Shown here one piece after another: positions 24,181 to 37,600 of a stretch of DNA of 64,000 nucleotides. The notes beneath the pieces were generated by a model, which saw only the letters and a program-made list of their open reading frames with translations, was not told the origin of the DNA and searched no databases. This DNA is from Phragmites australis (Eukaryota > Streptophyta > Magnoliopsida > Poales > Poaceae): positions 4,598,001 to 4,662,000 of the forward strand of contig NC_084935.1 in assembly GCF_958298935.1 (NCBI RefSeq), given 5' to 3'. A program made the position numbers and the translations under genes. Positions within the stretch are counted from its first letter, which is position 1. Every line of letters starts with the position of its first letter.

Positions 24181-26270
24181 CAATTGAAAGCAGAATGTCG
24201 TAATCTGTTATTTTACAAACTAGAAAGTTGTAACGAAGCTTTTTCTCATTACTGAAAAGTTGTAATTAAGCTGAGGTTATGCCACTGATACCATGCACAA
24301 ATGATCTTGCACGCACGGTGGCTCCGAATAGAAGCATATTTGGGGATCGATATATTAGTCGCAAGATGGCATATTTCTGATGTGCAATATGTTCAGAGAA
24401 GAAGCGGAGAGGAGAGCTGCAGCACGCGAAAAAGTCAGCCTTTGCGCATGGGCGGTGGGCTCGCGGGGACGCCGTGATTTTCTTTTGGCCACTGGCTGCA
24501 CGTTGCACGCCGTTTCGTGCGTGTACTTCGCTGCCGGCCGGGAAGAAGTCAGACCACGAGCGACGAGAGAAATCGGCTCGACAGTAGCATTTCTTTCGTA
24601 GTAGCTGCTGCTGCTAATAAGTACATGCGCTGGTACGTGCCAAGTTCGAATGCTTCCTCGTCTGGCCCTCTGCGATTCTTATGTTGACTTGCCCCAGCCT
24701 GTCATTTCTTTAATCACTGGCGGCAGATTTGTCAATCATCAATGGTCAAGCCTTATCGACAGCTAAATGGAAGAAGAAAGAAATGCTTCTCCTCCCCCCT
24801 TCTCTGCCGCTCGGGCTCGGCTCGTTGCTCTACGGTCCTCTGCAGCCAGCAGCCACTAGACCGCGGCCCTTCGCATGCAAGTTGCAACGCCTGCTTATTG
24901 GACGTGCCGCTCGACGCACGGTGGCACGGCCAACCTCTGCAGCCACACCGTGCCGTAGCCATCCTCTCCTGTGCTCGATCGGTCACCCTCGCCTACCCCG
25001 CAGGCTGCACCGTGCGCTGCCGTCCGTCTCGCGGGTTGGGGTCTCGGCGTCGGCACGGCGGCCTACGTACGCGCGCGGGGGTTCCTGCTCGTCTCAAGCC
25101 CCAACCGCCCGGCCGCGCGGTGCGTGCCAGCACGCCACTCGCCGGCATCGATCTTGCGGAGTCGCGGGCGCTGAACTCCGCGGTGCGCCGACGGAGTTCC
25201 GCTGGCCGATGTGTAGGAGCCGCACGGACGTTGGTGCCTTGCGCGGAGGGCTGGCTTGGCTGTACGCGCTTTTGCCTGCTTGATAACTTGTGCATGGGTT
25301 CATCTGACCGAGGAATACTACAAGATGCAAAATGTCACTAAACCAACACACAAGACATGCTCTGCATGGGCCAGCATCCCAGCTGCATCAGTTGGCAAAG
25401 CCAGTGAGTGAGGCGACGAACAAGACAGGGAGTGCATACCTCGATTCCAGCCGAGTTGCTGGAACATCCATCCAGCTTTTCTGCAGATCCTGCCTGCTCA
25501 TTGTTCTGTTCACGCACCACCACTCTTCCCCATTTGGCGCGTCTTTGGTGAAGTCGTTTTCCGCCCTGCACCTTCGCTTTGCTTGCCGGGACCGGCTTGT
25601 CTCGCGTAGCAACGGCCGGCCGTCTCCTTCGGGACACCACATGATTTCTCCAATTTCTCAAGCCATCATCGATGATTCATTTTTCTTAGTATTCTTCTGG
25701 AAGCCAGTACAAGTGCAGTGCATGAACAAGGCAAGTAAAGCCGGTACAAGTACAGTGCTGACCGAGATGAAAAATTAAGAATAAATAGCACTAGCACTAG
25801 TGTAGTTGGCAACACTGCACTGCATTTCTGCGACTGCTATCCTACGAATTTCGTCACTGGGCTAAGAGGTGTACTACAACGGTAAGGGAATGTAAACTAT
25901 CCTCTCCCGTCATGAATACATATTTGTTTAAGTTAATATACGATTTTTAATACATAGTTTTGACATTGCTTTATATTTATAAAATTCATTGAATTTATAA
26001 TATTATGAAATATTTTTCAAGATATCTACACATATGATTTTAATGTTCCTAAACTAAATATTTTGAAAGCTATTATCACACAAAGTTTTAAACATTTAAC
26101 CGAATATTTTCAAAATAACATATATTTATAACCGAGGGGAGAACCTCTCTATGGTAATTTTCTTTTCTTTTTTTCTTCAGTGAGAGGATGACAATGGTCA
26201 ATGGGCATGGAGAATTGCAAGGCTGAAAGTAGGAGATGAAGGGAAAGAAGAGACGAGCAAGGCCGATAGA
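24181..26270. other. Intergenic stretch, GC-rich in the middle
   Basis: The part 24800-25280 is GC-rich and open in several frames on both strands, but the translations are Ala/Arg/Pro-rich without any family motif. The part 25900-26160 is AT-rich. No gene was recognised. Confidence 0.45.
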
Positions 26271-26275
26271 TTAAT

Positions 26276-26363
26276 TGGGCCGCTATTTACAGGCCCAAAT
26301 ATGATTGGGCTGGATGTGAAGGAAGGGCCCAACTTTCGACACCCAATTGGGCCAAACGGGCCT
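26276..26363 (+). promoter_or_regulatory. Cluster of site II (TGGGCY) elements, RPS3a promoter
   Basis: Six TGGGCC/T-type words on either strand lie in 88 bp: TGGGCC 26276, GGCCCA 26292, TGGGCT about 26306, GGCCCA 26326, TGGGCC 26348 and GGGCCT 26358 (the last one base off consensus). Site II elements are typical of plant ribosomal-protein and proliferation-linked promoters and are bound by TCP factors. They lie 170-260 bp before the RPS3a ATG, which fits a proximal promoter. Confidence 0.7.
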
Positions 26364-26534
26364 CAGAATGGCCCGCCGCCTGACCATGATCTCCCAAAGC
26401 GTCTCCCCACCGCACGATGGAACCCTGGAACCTCCGCTACATAGTCGCTCCACCCCCGGCGCGCAAAGACCCTTTCGAGACCGCGCCGCCAGCCACCACC
26501 CCACCTCCAGAGCGCCGAGCGACCAGCGGCAGCC

Positions 26535-28460
<1,926 letters not shown>

Positions 28461-28756
28461 AGAGTGCTTATCCCGTATTTTGCTGCCTTTTATCTTTAGC
28501 AGATATATGTATTACCACCTGTCTAAGTTGGTGACATGAACTTCCCAGTCAAGTTTTGATGCCTGCTTTCCTGAACACTTTGTCGAGACCTATCCAGTGG
28601 CGGCTTGATTTCGTCCGAAAATTGGAGAATGTTTCCAGGGCACCATGCTTCGTTTTAGCTAGTAATTCAGATGCAATGGACTACACAAGTCTTATGCTCG
28701 TCGTTTTGAAGCATGTACTCATATCCCAAGTGCCAACTCTTAAAAAGATAATGAGA

Positions 28757-28789
<33 letters not shown>
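28757..28789. repeat. (AAT)n microsatellite
   Basis: About 11 AAT units in the 3' flank of RPS3a. Confidence 0.95.
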
Positions 28790-28790
<1 letters not shown>

Positions 28791-28859
28791 GTATTAGTAA
28801 TAGTAAAAAGGTAATAATGGTACAAGAAGATTGATTTTATCTATATCTATAGATGTATA

Positions 28860-31490
28860 AGTTATGATTTTGATATGTGAAATTGAATTTCCATATACTT
28901 CTGTCGTAGATTGCTAACTTTCACTGCAAGATACAGTGACAAATATAATCGTAGAGAAATTTAATATCATATGCCAATGTGCCATGTTCTATAGGAGCAT
29001 AGGTGGTTCCAGTAGGTAGTCAGGTGGACCTTGAACTACCTAGGAGTGTGACTGACGCTATGAGTACAGAGTATAATTACTCGGTCAGTATAAATGTTTG
29101 AGGTTCAATGTTGCAGTGTTGTGAGTTTTAATTGATCTTGTAATTTTGTATGTTTAATATTAATTGTAATTTTTAAATTTGCAATGCTGTGAGTTTCAAT
29201 TTATTCAATATAAATAGTTGATGATTATTATAGAAGAGAATACATCTTAATGGTATTGATAGAATTTAGCAAAAGCTTAACAATAAGTAAGTTACTAATT
29301 GTTTTATACTTGTATAGAAAATCAAGTACTAGCTTTGATTCTTTTTCTAGAAAAGGGAAAAGAGATAGGGAGGCGAAGTGGCTGCAGCACTAGCTGATCC
29401 TAAAGTTCCTTCCTTTCTGTGTGAGATGATGAGCCGAGCTGATTGAGCTGGGGAGGCCTAAGCCTGCCCATTTATTTCCAGCTGGATGCTTACCAATAGC
29501 TGTAGCTACGATTCTAGTGAACCATAAAAGGTTAATTTTTGCCGGGCAAGGCGCACGGGCTCACTGGCGGACGGGCTACAATTCTAGCGAACAGCTCACT
29601 CGCAAGGCGCACGGGCGGGATCTTGCCGGTCCGGGGCCCAACCCCGGACGTGCACCCATTTAAGGCCTCCAGTGTAGGCCCCGGGAAGGGGATCCGGCTG
29701 TAAAAAAAAGTTAATTTTTGCAATTTTTGTGGTGGTTGTTTTGGTCTGTTCTGGACAATTTCTCCCCTGGCCACGAAGATTAGCAGCATGTTCCAATCTG
29801 ACAAAGGGCCATTGACTAATGCAGTGTGTCTATTATTGTAACTAAATCTATTCAAGCCTTCAAGGGCAGGGTTTTCATATGCTCTAGCGATGCGCACTTT
29901 TCTGCTTTTTGTTTGTGTTGGTAATCGTCTATGATATATGATTGTCTATTTGTATTATCACATTGTGGCCTCTGCATATTTATATTATCACTGGATTAGG
30001 AAAAACATGTTTTGCATGCAACACTTGATCTATTTCCTCCTAAGCACTGAGAGAGCACAACCGGAGATTTCTCTTATGGAATGAGAACCAATTTGATGCT
30101 TTGATAGAAAAAAGAGAGCAGCTTGTGAGCGCACTTGACGTATGGTATATATTAGCTTAACTAAATCTGGTCACTCTAAAAATAGATTTATGGGAATTTT
30201 CGTTAGTCGTGACATGTCTGTATATTGACTGCTTAGACTGTTCACATGGTATTTTAGGCATTACAGTGTAGAATAAAGGTCATACGCAGTGTCGAAATCA
30301 AAACTTCAGAATCTATAGACACTGTATCTTTGACCAAACAAACCCTGTCATGAATTTATAACTAGAATTTCATTGGAAATTTATTCAATTTCATTTAGGT
30401 TAATGTATGCAGAAGTGGAGAAACCTTTCACCACTCCTACACCAAAATAAGGGGAAAGCCATTAAAATGAATCATTTCACCACAATAAGCAAGCAATGTT
30501 GCCACTAGTATAAGATTTATGGCTGCAATTAGTTGTCTTTTATCTTCCAACTTCCTCCTCGTGAATATGAGTGATTAAGCATGGTATAATTTTTTAATTG
30601 TGAAATGCGCAACACGGTAATATTCATTTTCCTTTATCCCGCCAGTTATGTGCCTGTGCAGTCTGTTGAATGTTTGTTGTGCTTGTACACATCAGAATAG
30701 CAGGCAAAACAAAGCTTTGGATCGCGACGATGTGGATGAACTGAACTCCATAGTGAAAGGAGCCAACCAATGCGCGCTACTTGATTGGGAAACAGGTCCT
30801 GAAAATGTGAACTCGCCTTCCTGACATATCATGTTACAGAATCAGATGTTAACTGTGCTATGCAGAATTGCTAACCGCATCCTTGTAACTCTTTTTGAGG
30901 GAGGAACCAAGAAACTATTGTTACCCTTGCAAAATTGTCTTGCTGTAAATATGAGGATCACAATAATCTTTTCTCGTCAGTTTCTCATCAGCCATTCAAA
31001 GTTGTGATTCATCAATGATATAAATACCATTTGAAGACCTTGCTAAGAGATCTTGACAAAATGATAATCCCTTAATCCCTCTTGTTATAGTTCATAGAAA
31101 TGATTTGGACAATTGAAATCTCTTGCTAAGAGATCTTGACAAAATGATAATTCCTGTCAGTTGTTATTTTTTCTATTATGTAAATCACATTGGATGCCAT
31201 CAAACTTGTTCTGTATCTAAGCAGACAACCAATTTTTAGAAATTGGACTAGTGTGTCAAAAAACTTTGTTTAGTGCCACGCCTTAGGTCATCAGGTCAGC
31301 TCACTAAGATGCTAACATGCGTAGTTCACTAAGATGCTAACACGTGTAACCCTGATGCCTAAATAATCCACACTATAGGAATATGTTTTCACATGCGCCT
31401 GTAAATTAGCATTTCCGAATCCAGTCCCACGTGGCACGTTTCCCCCCCTAAAGGCGCTGGAAGGTACTAGCATATATGAATTTAGAATAG
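28860..31490. other. Intergenic stretch with small direct repeats
   Basis: No gene was recognised. A 29-bp repeat beginning TTGCTAAGAGATCTTGACAA occurs at 31040 and 31123 (83 bp apart). A shorter tandem pair, TCACTAAGATGCTAACA, lies near 31301 and 31328. A GC-rich island at 29540-29700 (GGCGCACGGGC twice, CGGGGCCCAACCCCGG) stands out from AT-rich flanks and may be part of a short transposon. No ends were found. Confidence 0.45.
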
Positions 31491-31630
31491 CAACTTTTTG
31501 TTTAACAGTTACAACAAACTAGGGTGATTTGGTGCGCTCTAAATCAAAATCTATCTATAAACTATAAAAGCATCAGTTTGATAGGTCCAAAGATATAGGC
31601 CATCTAAATACTACATCAAACAACCCACGT

Positions 31631-31813
31631 CACGAGCGGATTCAACAGGGGAGCCCCTACCCCTGGAAACACTCAGTCCCCCTACAATTTTTGGGCATAC
31701 TTGGGGAAGAAGAGAAGAGGAGGAGGAAGAAGAAGAAGAGAAAAAAGAGGAGATAAAGGAGAAAGAAGAAGAAGTTGAGCTCCTCCTAAAATTATACTCT
31801 GGATTTGTCACTG
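31631..31813. mobile_element. hAT-like non-autonomous element with 8-bp duplication
   Basis: The 183-bp block is flanked on both sides by ACCCACGT (31623-31630 and 31814-31821), an 8-bp target duplication as made by hAT transposases. Its right end in reverse complement reads CAGTGACAAATCCAG, close to the common plant hAT TIR CAGTGGCGGATCCAG. The left end, CACGAGCGGATTCA, is a diverged version. The inside is a GAA/GAG-rich low-complexity stretch with no gene. Confidence 0.7.
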
Positions 31814-31821
31814 ACCCACGT

Positions 31822-32472
31822 TGCTCTAATGTTGTATCCCATCCAACACCAAATATGGTATATATGAAAACCCATCCTCTCTAATCATGCTCCCATAAAT
31901 CACGTTTCCTTCCTTTCGTTTCCTGACGGTTTCCCTTTCTCTCCCACCAGACGTCGCACCTCCTCCACCCCTGTCGACACCCCTCTCCCCCTCTCCCTCA
32001 CTCCTCCCACACTGCTTTCTTCTAATGTCTCCTATTCCCATCGTTCATGTTACCTTGCCTCCCTATGCTGCCCCTCCTCATCCATGTCATCTCTCCTCCC
32101 TGTACCACCCTCTCTCACCGTCACCCCTCAAGCGTCTAAGCCATTGTGCTGCACCACACTCTCCCTCCCTGCCTTGTCAACCCTAGCGACTCAACATGCC
32201 ACGCCGTCGTCTCCCCCCACATCCGCATCATACCCAATCTCACACCTTATGCACCACAAAATTGGGAGATCTGGGTGCAGTGGAGGATGCACAGGGTGGG
32301 CAAGCTCGGAGACGGGGTTGTTAACGATGGTGGCAACAGCTCGTGCAAGGCAGCACGACACGAAGAGCAGCCATGAACCTATAGACTTAGCACACATGGC
32401 AAAAGCTGTGGTCACAGTGACACCTCGTGAGAGGTCGAGGATACCTAGACCTACTCCTTGGACGCAGCTCAC
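31822..32472. other. Intergenic, pyrimidine-rich
   Basis: The segment 31900-32200 is rich in CTCC words on the plus strand. Open frames on both strands overlap and lack family motifs. No gene is called. Confidence 0.4.
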
Positions 32473-33629
32473 CAAGGTTCACAAATTCGTTTGGACCCTG
32501 AAAATCGGACTCTGGCGGTAACCAGAAATGCACGGTTACCACAAAAATCGGTCAAAATTGGGCGAGAATTAGGACAAATTCACTCGGTCAAATTTGCAAT
32601 TTGGAGCAAATTCAGACCGAATCGACCGAACAGTAACCGATCGAATTGACCGATTTATCGATCGAGTTTTCCGTATTTCCTGCATTCACCGATAACCGAT
32701 CGAATTTTCTGATTTATCGAGCGCATTTCTTGGTAACCGGTGAAGTTCAACAAAAAAAAACTAAAAAATTGCTCAGCCTTGTAAAATCAATAACTAATTC
32801 AATTGAGTTTCAAATCAAGTGGAACAAATTTTTTTGGTTTTTCTTGTAACATGATCTACATGATAAAAGTATTTATACTCATAAAAAAGTTGAATATTTT
32901 CTGTGAGAAAATGTATTTTCTAAACCTAGTTAAATGCATAGTTAACTATTTGCTAATCCAAAAATCATGCAACCAATTTTGTTAGTATTCTTACATGATC
33001 CTATGTCTTTTAAAAATACATGAACTCATGAAATAATTATTGTAATATGAAGGATTGTGTAAATATGTTGCAACTAGATTAATTCACAACTAACCCATCA
33101 CACCTCCAAAATTAGTGAAACTGCTTTTATTAGTTTACTTATACTATGCTTTATGTAGGAAAAATAATGGTAGACATGAAAAAGTTAATTACAGTGATGT
33201 TTCTTAATATGTTCACTTTCTGCTTGTGAATTTTGTAAAAATTATGAAGAAATTAATAAAACTCTAAATGAAGTGAAACCAATTTTAAAGATCCTCTTGA
33301 GATACGCCATACAAAGAATATATTTATATGTTAAGTTTTTTCTTAACATAAGTTAATAAATAACCAGTACAATTCAACTTTTTCCTTTTTTTTTACTTTC
33401 TCTTTTTAGAATATAATACAAACAACATTTTTTTGAATTTTTTTTTCATGAAAGTTCTTAGAATTGTCTTTAGTTTTTAAGATTTTTTTTTAATTTTATG
33501 ATTTTTTTAATTTTATTTTGAATTTTTTAAATTTAAATTTGAAAACTTGTCTCAGTATAAAATCGGTATAGACCGACAGACTCGATAATCGCAGTTATCA
33601 ACCGATAACGGATGAATTTTCAAACCTTG
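32473..33629. mobile_element. 1.16-kb non-autonomous DNA transposon, hAT-like
   Basis: The left end reads CAAGGTTCACAAATTCG and the right end in reverse complement CAAGGTTTGAAAATTC, an imperfect TIR. CAGCTCAC (32465-32472) and CGGCTCAC (33630-33637) flank it, an 8-bp duplication with one mismatch, which favours hAT. Words such as ACCGATAACCGATCGAATTT recur in both subterminal parts, as in hAT elements with subterminal transposase-binding repeats. The middle is very AT-rich, with T and A runs, and no transposase is encoded. Confidence 0.7.
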
Positions 33630-33839
33630 CGGCTCACAGCTCCATGTGATTTGTCTGCCTTAGCAAGTACAGAGATGACGAAATGCTACGTGTGATAGTG
33701 CAAGAAAATATTACAATATACATATACGCTTACAAATTTTCGGTTTCTATTACAATATTATTAATCCTACGTGTGATGTTGATTAGTAGTGGCGTAATTG
33801 CAGTAATTAGGTGCCAATCGTACAACAAGGTCTTCTTGG

Positions 33840-34671
33840 GGGGCCACTCCTCCCCTACTACTACTCGGCATGAGCCCTTAACAACGAAGCCTCGCCGCCG
33901 CCGTCCCCTCCCTCTCTCTGCCGGATCCTCCACCCGCTTCCGCTCTTCTCTCTGTCCAGTACGGGTGGAGATCCATCCATCCGGGCGAGGACTCGTTCGT
34001 TCATGTGTCGGTGAGTGATCCTTGCTGCTTGGATGGATTCCTTTGTTCTAAAGAGTTGGTTTTGTTCTTAATCAAACCCAGATTCTTCTTCCTCTCCATC
34101 AATTTGGTTAGTTGTGGGGTTGTGTGCTGCGTGGTGCGCTACTAATCCAATCGATCCATCCGTCCATGGTTCCATCAGGTCCTTCTTCAACTTGCTATAT
34201 CGACATTAATTGACATCATTCAAATTCTTGGTACCTAAATTAAGGTGCGGTTGCAGTTTTTTTTAGATTCGGGCTCAAAAGTGAAGTCCGCCCTTGGAGA
34301 TGCATTGACGCAAAAGAGAAAAAAGGTTTTTTGTTTAGTTCTTTATATTCACGGTGCATTTTGATCCTAGGGTTTTAGGGAGTTCCGAACTTATCAGTGT
34401 TGATTGTAGCTTTTTTTTGTTTAGTTCTTTATGTTTATGGTGCATTTTAATCTTAGGGTTTAGGGTGTCTTATTGGTGTCAATGACAGTTCTTAGCTGAG
34501 GCACTTGGCTCAATGATCAATTGGTTGTCTTGAAAAATGTGTGATTTTTGATATCCCTTTGTAACACGCTTGAAGTAACCTTAGCTGGAACAATTTTCTT
34601 GCGGCAGGAATGACGTGAAATAGTGTGAAATCTTTGTCCTGGAAGCAAGAAGCCAGGAATCATTGGTGGTT
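33840..34671 (+). promoter_or_regulatory. SCAPER-like gene 5' UTR with leader intron
   Basis: A likely untranslated exon ends at TGTGTCG before GTGAGTGATC (34011), and a matching acceptor TTGCGGCAG ends at 34607, 64 bases before the ATG. This gives a leader intron of about 597 bp. Inside it a block of about 54 bp is duplicated (34327-34380 and 34411-34465): TTTGTTTAGTTCTTTAT, GGTGCATTTT, then TAGGGTTT(T)AGGG, which carries telo-box-like AGGGTTTAGGG words. The UTR is inferred from splice signals only. Confidence 0.5.
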
Positions 34672-37600
34672 ATGGAAAATGATAATGGCGATATCGACGA
34701 TTTGGGATCAGGGTGGCTTGAAGTTAAAAAGGTAAGTTTTTATACCTGCTTTGTTTTCTCTACTATCTTATTTTGCATTTTTGCTCTGATCACATTCTCA
34801 TATTGTGCTGTATTATGCCGAACCAACTCTTAGTGTTGTTCTATGATTCCGTGTTACAGAAACATCGATCCAGCTCAAAATTCACATTGCAGAGGTCTTC
34901 AGGAGGTTCCGGCCATAAAACTCCGAACTTGTCTTCACAGTCTCAGACTAACTATAGCAGTGGCAGTTCAAGGTGGAGTGACAGGGACAGGCTGCAATCC
35001 CCACCATCGGGCATAAAGGCTATTGTTGGTGTCGATGAATTGGGTAGTAGAGAAACTACTAATGTTCATGCTGAAGAATGCACTGATGTAGGTGCTAGTG
35101 ACCTGAAGTGTGCCTTAAATGCTTCAGCCTCAGAGTATGCAGTAAAAAAACCTGAAGAACTGCTGCTGGATGAAGAAACAAGTGAACCTCCCCAAACAAG
35201 TCAGATTGATCATGTAGATCTGTCAGTGCCTCAGAAATCCTCCACCTGTTCAGGCGGTCTTCCAAAATGCGCAGATCTTTCTGATCTTATCACAGATTCT
35301 CCAAAAACAGAATCAGTAGGTGTTCTATCCAGCACTTCTGTCAAGTTTGGAGACTTTGATGAAGTCTCAGGTCTATCATTACCCTCAGATGCATACGGAG
35401 ATAATAATTCTTCTAGGAACTACATGCATGATGAAGATGCTGCACAATTCAGAAATGAACTTAAAGATGAAAGTAAACTCAAAGTAGATTTGAATTCTTG
35501 TAGAAAAATTGATGAGACATCTTCTATTATGGTTCAAGGAGCGGAGAAACCCAATGATGATGAGAGAGGGCCATTGGATGCACCTGAAATATCAGAAAGT
35601 ACTTTGGATGTTAGTGGTTCAACAGCCTCAACTCACTCTGTTTCCCTATCCTGCTCCAATAATGATCTTGAAGTTCCAGTTACAACTTCATCTGTTGCTT
35701 CCACAGAAAGCAGAACGTTACTTCATGACCATGCACCATCTTCTGCAGATTTTGGGGCTGAAACTGCTGAGAGCAAAGAAAGATTCAGGCAGAGGCTATG
35801 GTGTTTTCTTTTTGAGAATCTGAATAGGGCTGAAGATGAACTTTACCTCCTCTGTGAACTAGAATGTGACATGGAGCAAATTAATGAATCCATACTTGTT
35901 CTTGAAGAAGCTATATCTGATTTTCAAGACCTGAAATCCAGGGCAGAGCATTTTGATAACACGAAAAAATATTCTGGTGCACCGAAGGAGGGGATGCCAA
36001 TGACTGTGAAAGCTGACCATCGGAGACCTCATGCCTTGTCTTGGGAGGTCTGTTTTTTCTCACTATATATCCAGATGTCTTGTCCTTTATTTTTTCTTCC
36101 GTATATTTATGATTCATTGAACACTAACTGCGTGAATGTCTTCTTGCATCACATACATGTGTATGAATATTGAACGGGACCTTCACTGTGATGTGTTGCT
36201 GGACTGAGAACTCTTACAAAATTAATAGCTGCATGTTGTTTCCTTCCTTTGATAACTAACTTCTTCTGGAATACCATTCTACTGTTTACAGACTTACAGT
36301 GCTCTAAAATCTTGTTGGATACATCATATATGCAGGTCAGACGGATGACAAGTTCACCACACAGGCAAGAAATACTGTCTTCATCTCTAGAGGCCTTCCA
36401 GAGAATCCAATTGGAACTGGCATGCAAACAGGCTGGTATAACACCAGAGATATTTACATCCAGCTCTTCTGGGGAAGTTTTAGGTAGCTCAGCAAAGCTG
36501 ACTAGAGCATCGGCTACTGTTGGGAATATAAGTTTGAAAGTGGAGAGTCAGGTGAAACTTTCTGGTGTTAGCGAGAAAAAGATTACTGGAGAGAAGCAAA
36601 GCAGGGATGCATCTAAGTCAGGTAAATCACCTCCACAAAGTATGCCATCACATTCTGCAAGGAGCAGAAGAGGAGCACTAGAACCAATCTCTGAAATAGA
36701 GAAACACAACTCTAAGAAGGACAAGGAATCTCCAGAAAATAAATTTGACAGGCTCAAGTCAACAGATGTTAAAAAGAGTACTTCTCATCTTGAAAAGGAG
36801 AAGCAAAATACAACACCTTGGAAATCAATGGATGCCTGGAAGGAGAAAAGAAACTGGGAAGATATATTGAAATCTCCTCCTGTGCAGAGTTCTCGCGTTT
36901 CTCATTCTCCTGGTCTTGGCAGAAAAGTTGCAGATCGGGCTCGTGTTCTACATGACAAGTTGATGTCGCCTGAAAAGAAAAAAAGAAGTGCTTTGGATAT
37001 GAAAAGAGAAGCGGAAGAAAAGCATGCACGAGCGCTGCGAATTAGGAGTCAACTGGAAAGTGAGAGGGTTCAGAGGCTACAGCGTACCTCAGAAAAATTA
37101 AATCGTGTCAATGAGTGGCAGGCCGTGCGCAGCTCAAAACTGCGAGAAGTAATGAATGCACGCCAGCAGCGTGGTGAATCTCGTCATGAAGCATTTCTTG
37201 CTCAGGTTGCTAAAAGAGCTGGTGATGAGAGTAATAAGGTCAGTGAGGTCCGTTTTATTACATCACTAAATGAAGAAAATAAGAAATTTTTGCTGAGGCA
37301 GAAACTTCATTATTCCGAAATGCGGAGAGCTGAAAAGCTACAGGTGATCAAAACAAAGCAAAAGGAGGACACTGCAAGGGAAGAAGCTGTTTTGGAACGA
37401 AGAAAGTTCCTTGAAGCTGAGAAGATGCAGCGTCTTGCTGAAATACAGCGCAAGAAAGAAGAAGCTATTGTCAGAAGAGAAGAGGAGCGCAAAGCATCTA
37501 GTGCTGCACGAGAAGCGAGGACTGCAGAACAGCAACGTAGAAAAGAAATAAGAGCAAAGGCACAACAAGAGGAAGCTGAACTTTTAGCCCAAAAATTAGC

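Noticed and set aside
24270..24295. TGGTATCAGTGGC on the minus strand, again like a primer-binding site
   Set aside because: No LTR ends could be placed on either side.
24729..25341. Overlapping frames of 184 and 199 codons
   Set aside because: The region is GC-rich and open on both strands, and the translations are Ala/Arg/Pro-rich without domains or splice support.
31500..31860. A larger MITE enclosing the small hAT-like element
   Set aside because: GATTTGGTG-type words occur on both sides, but no convincing TIR pair or duplication was found.
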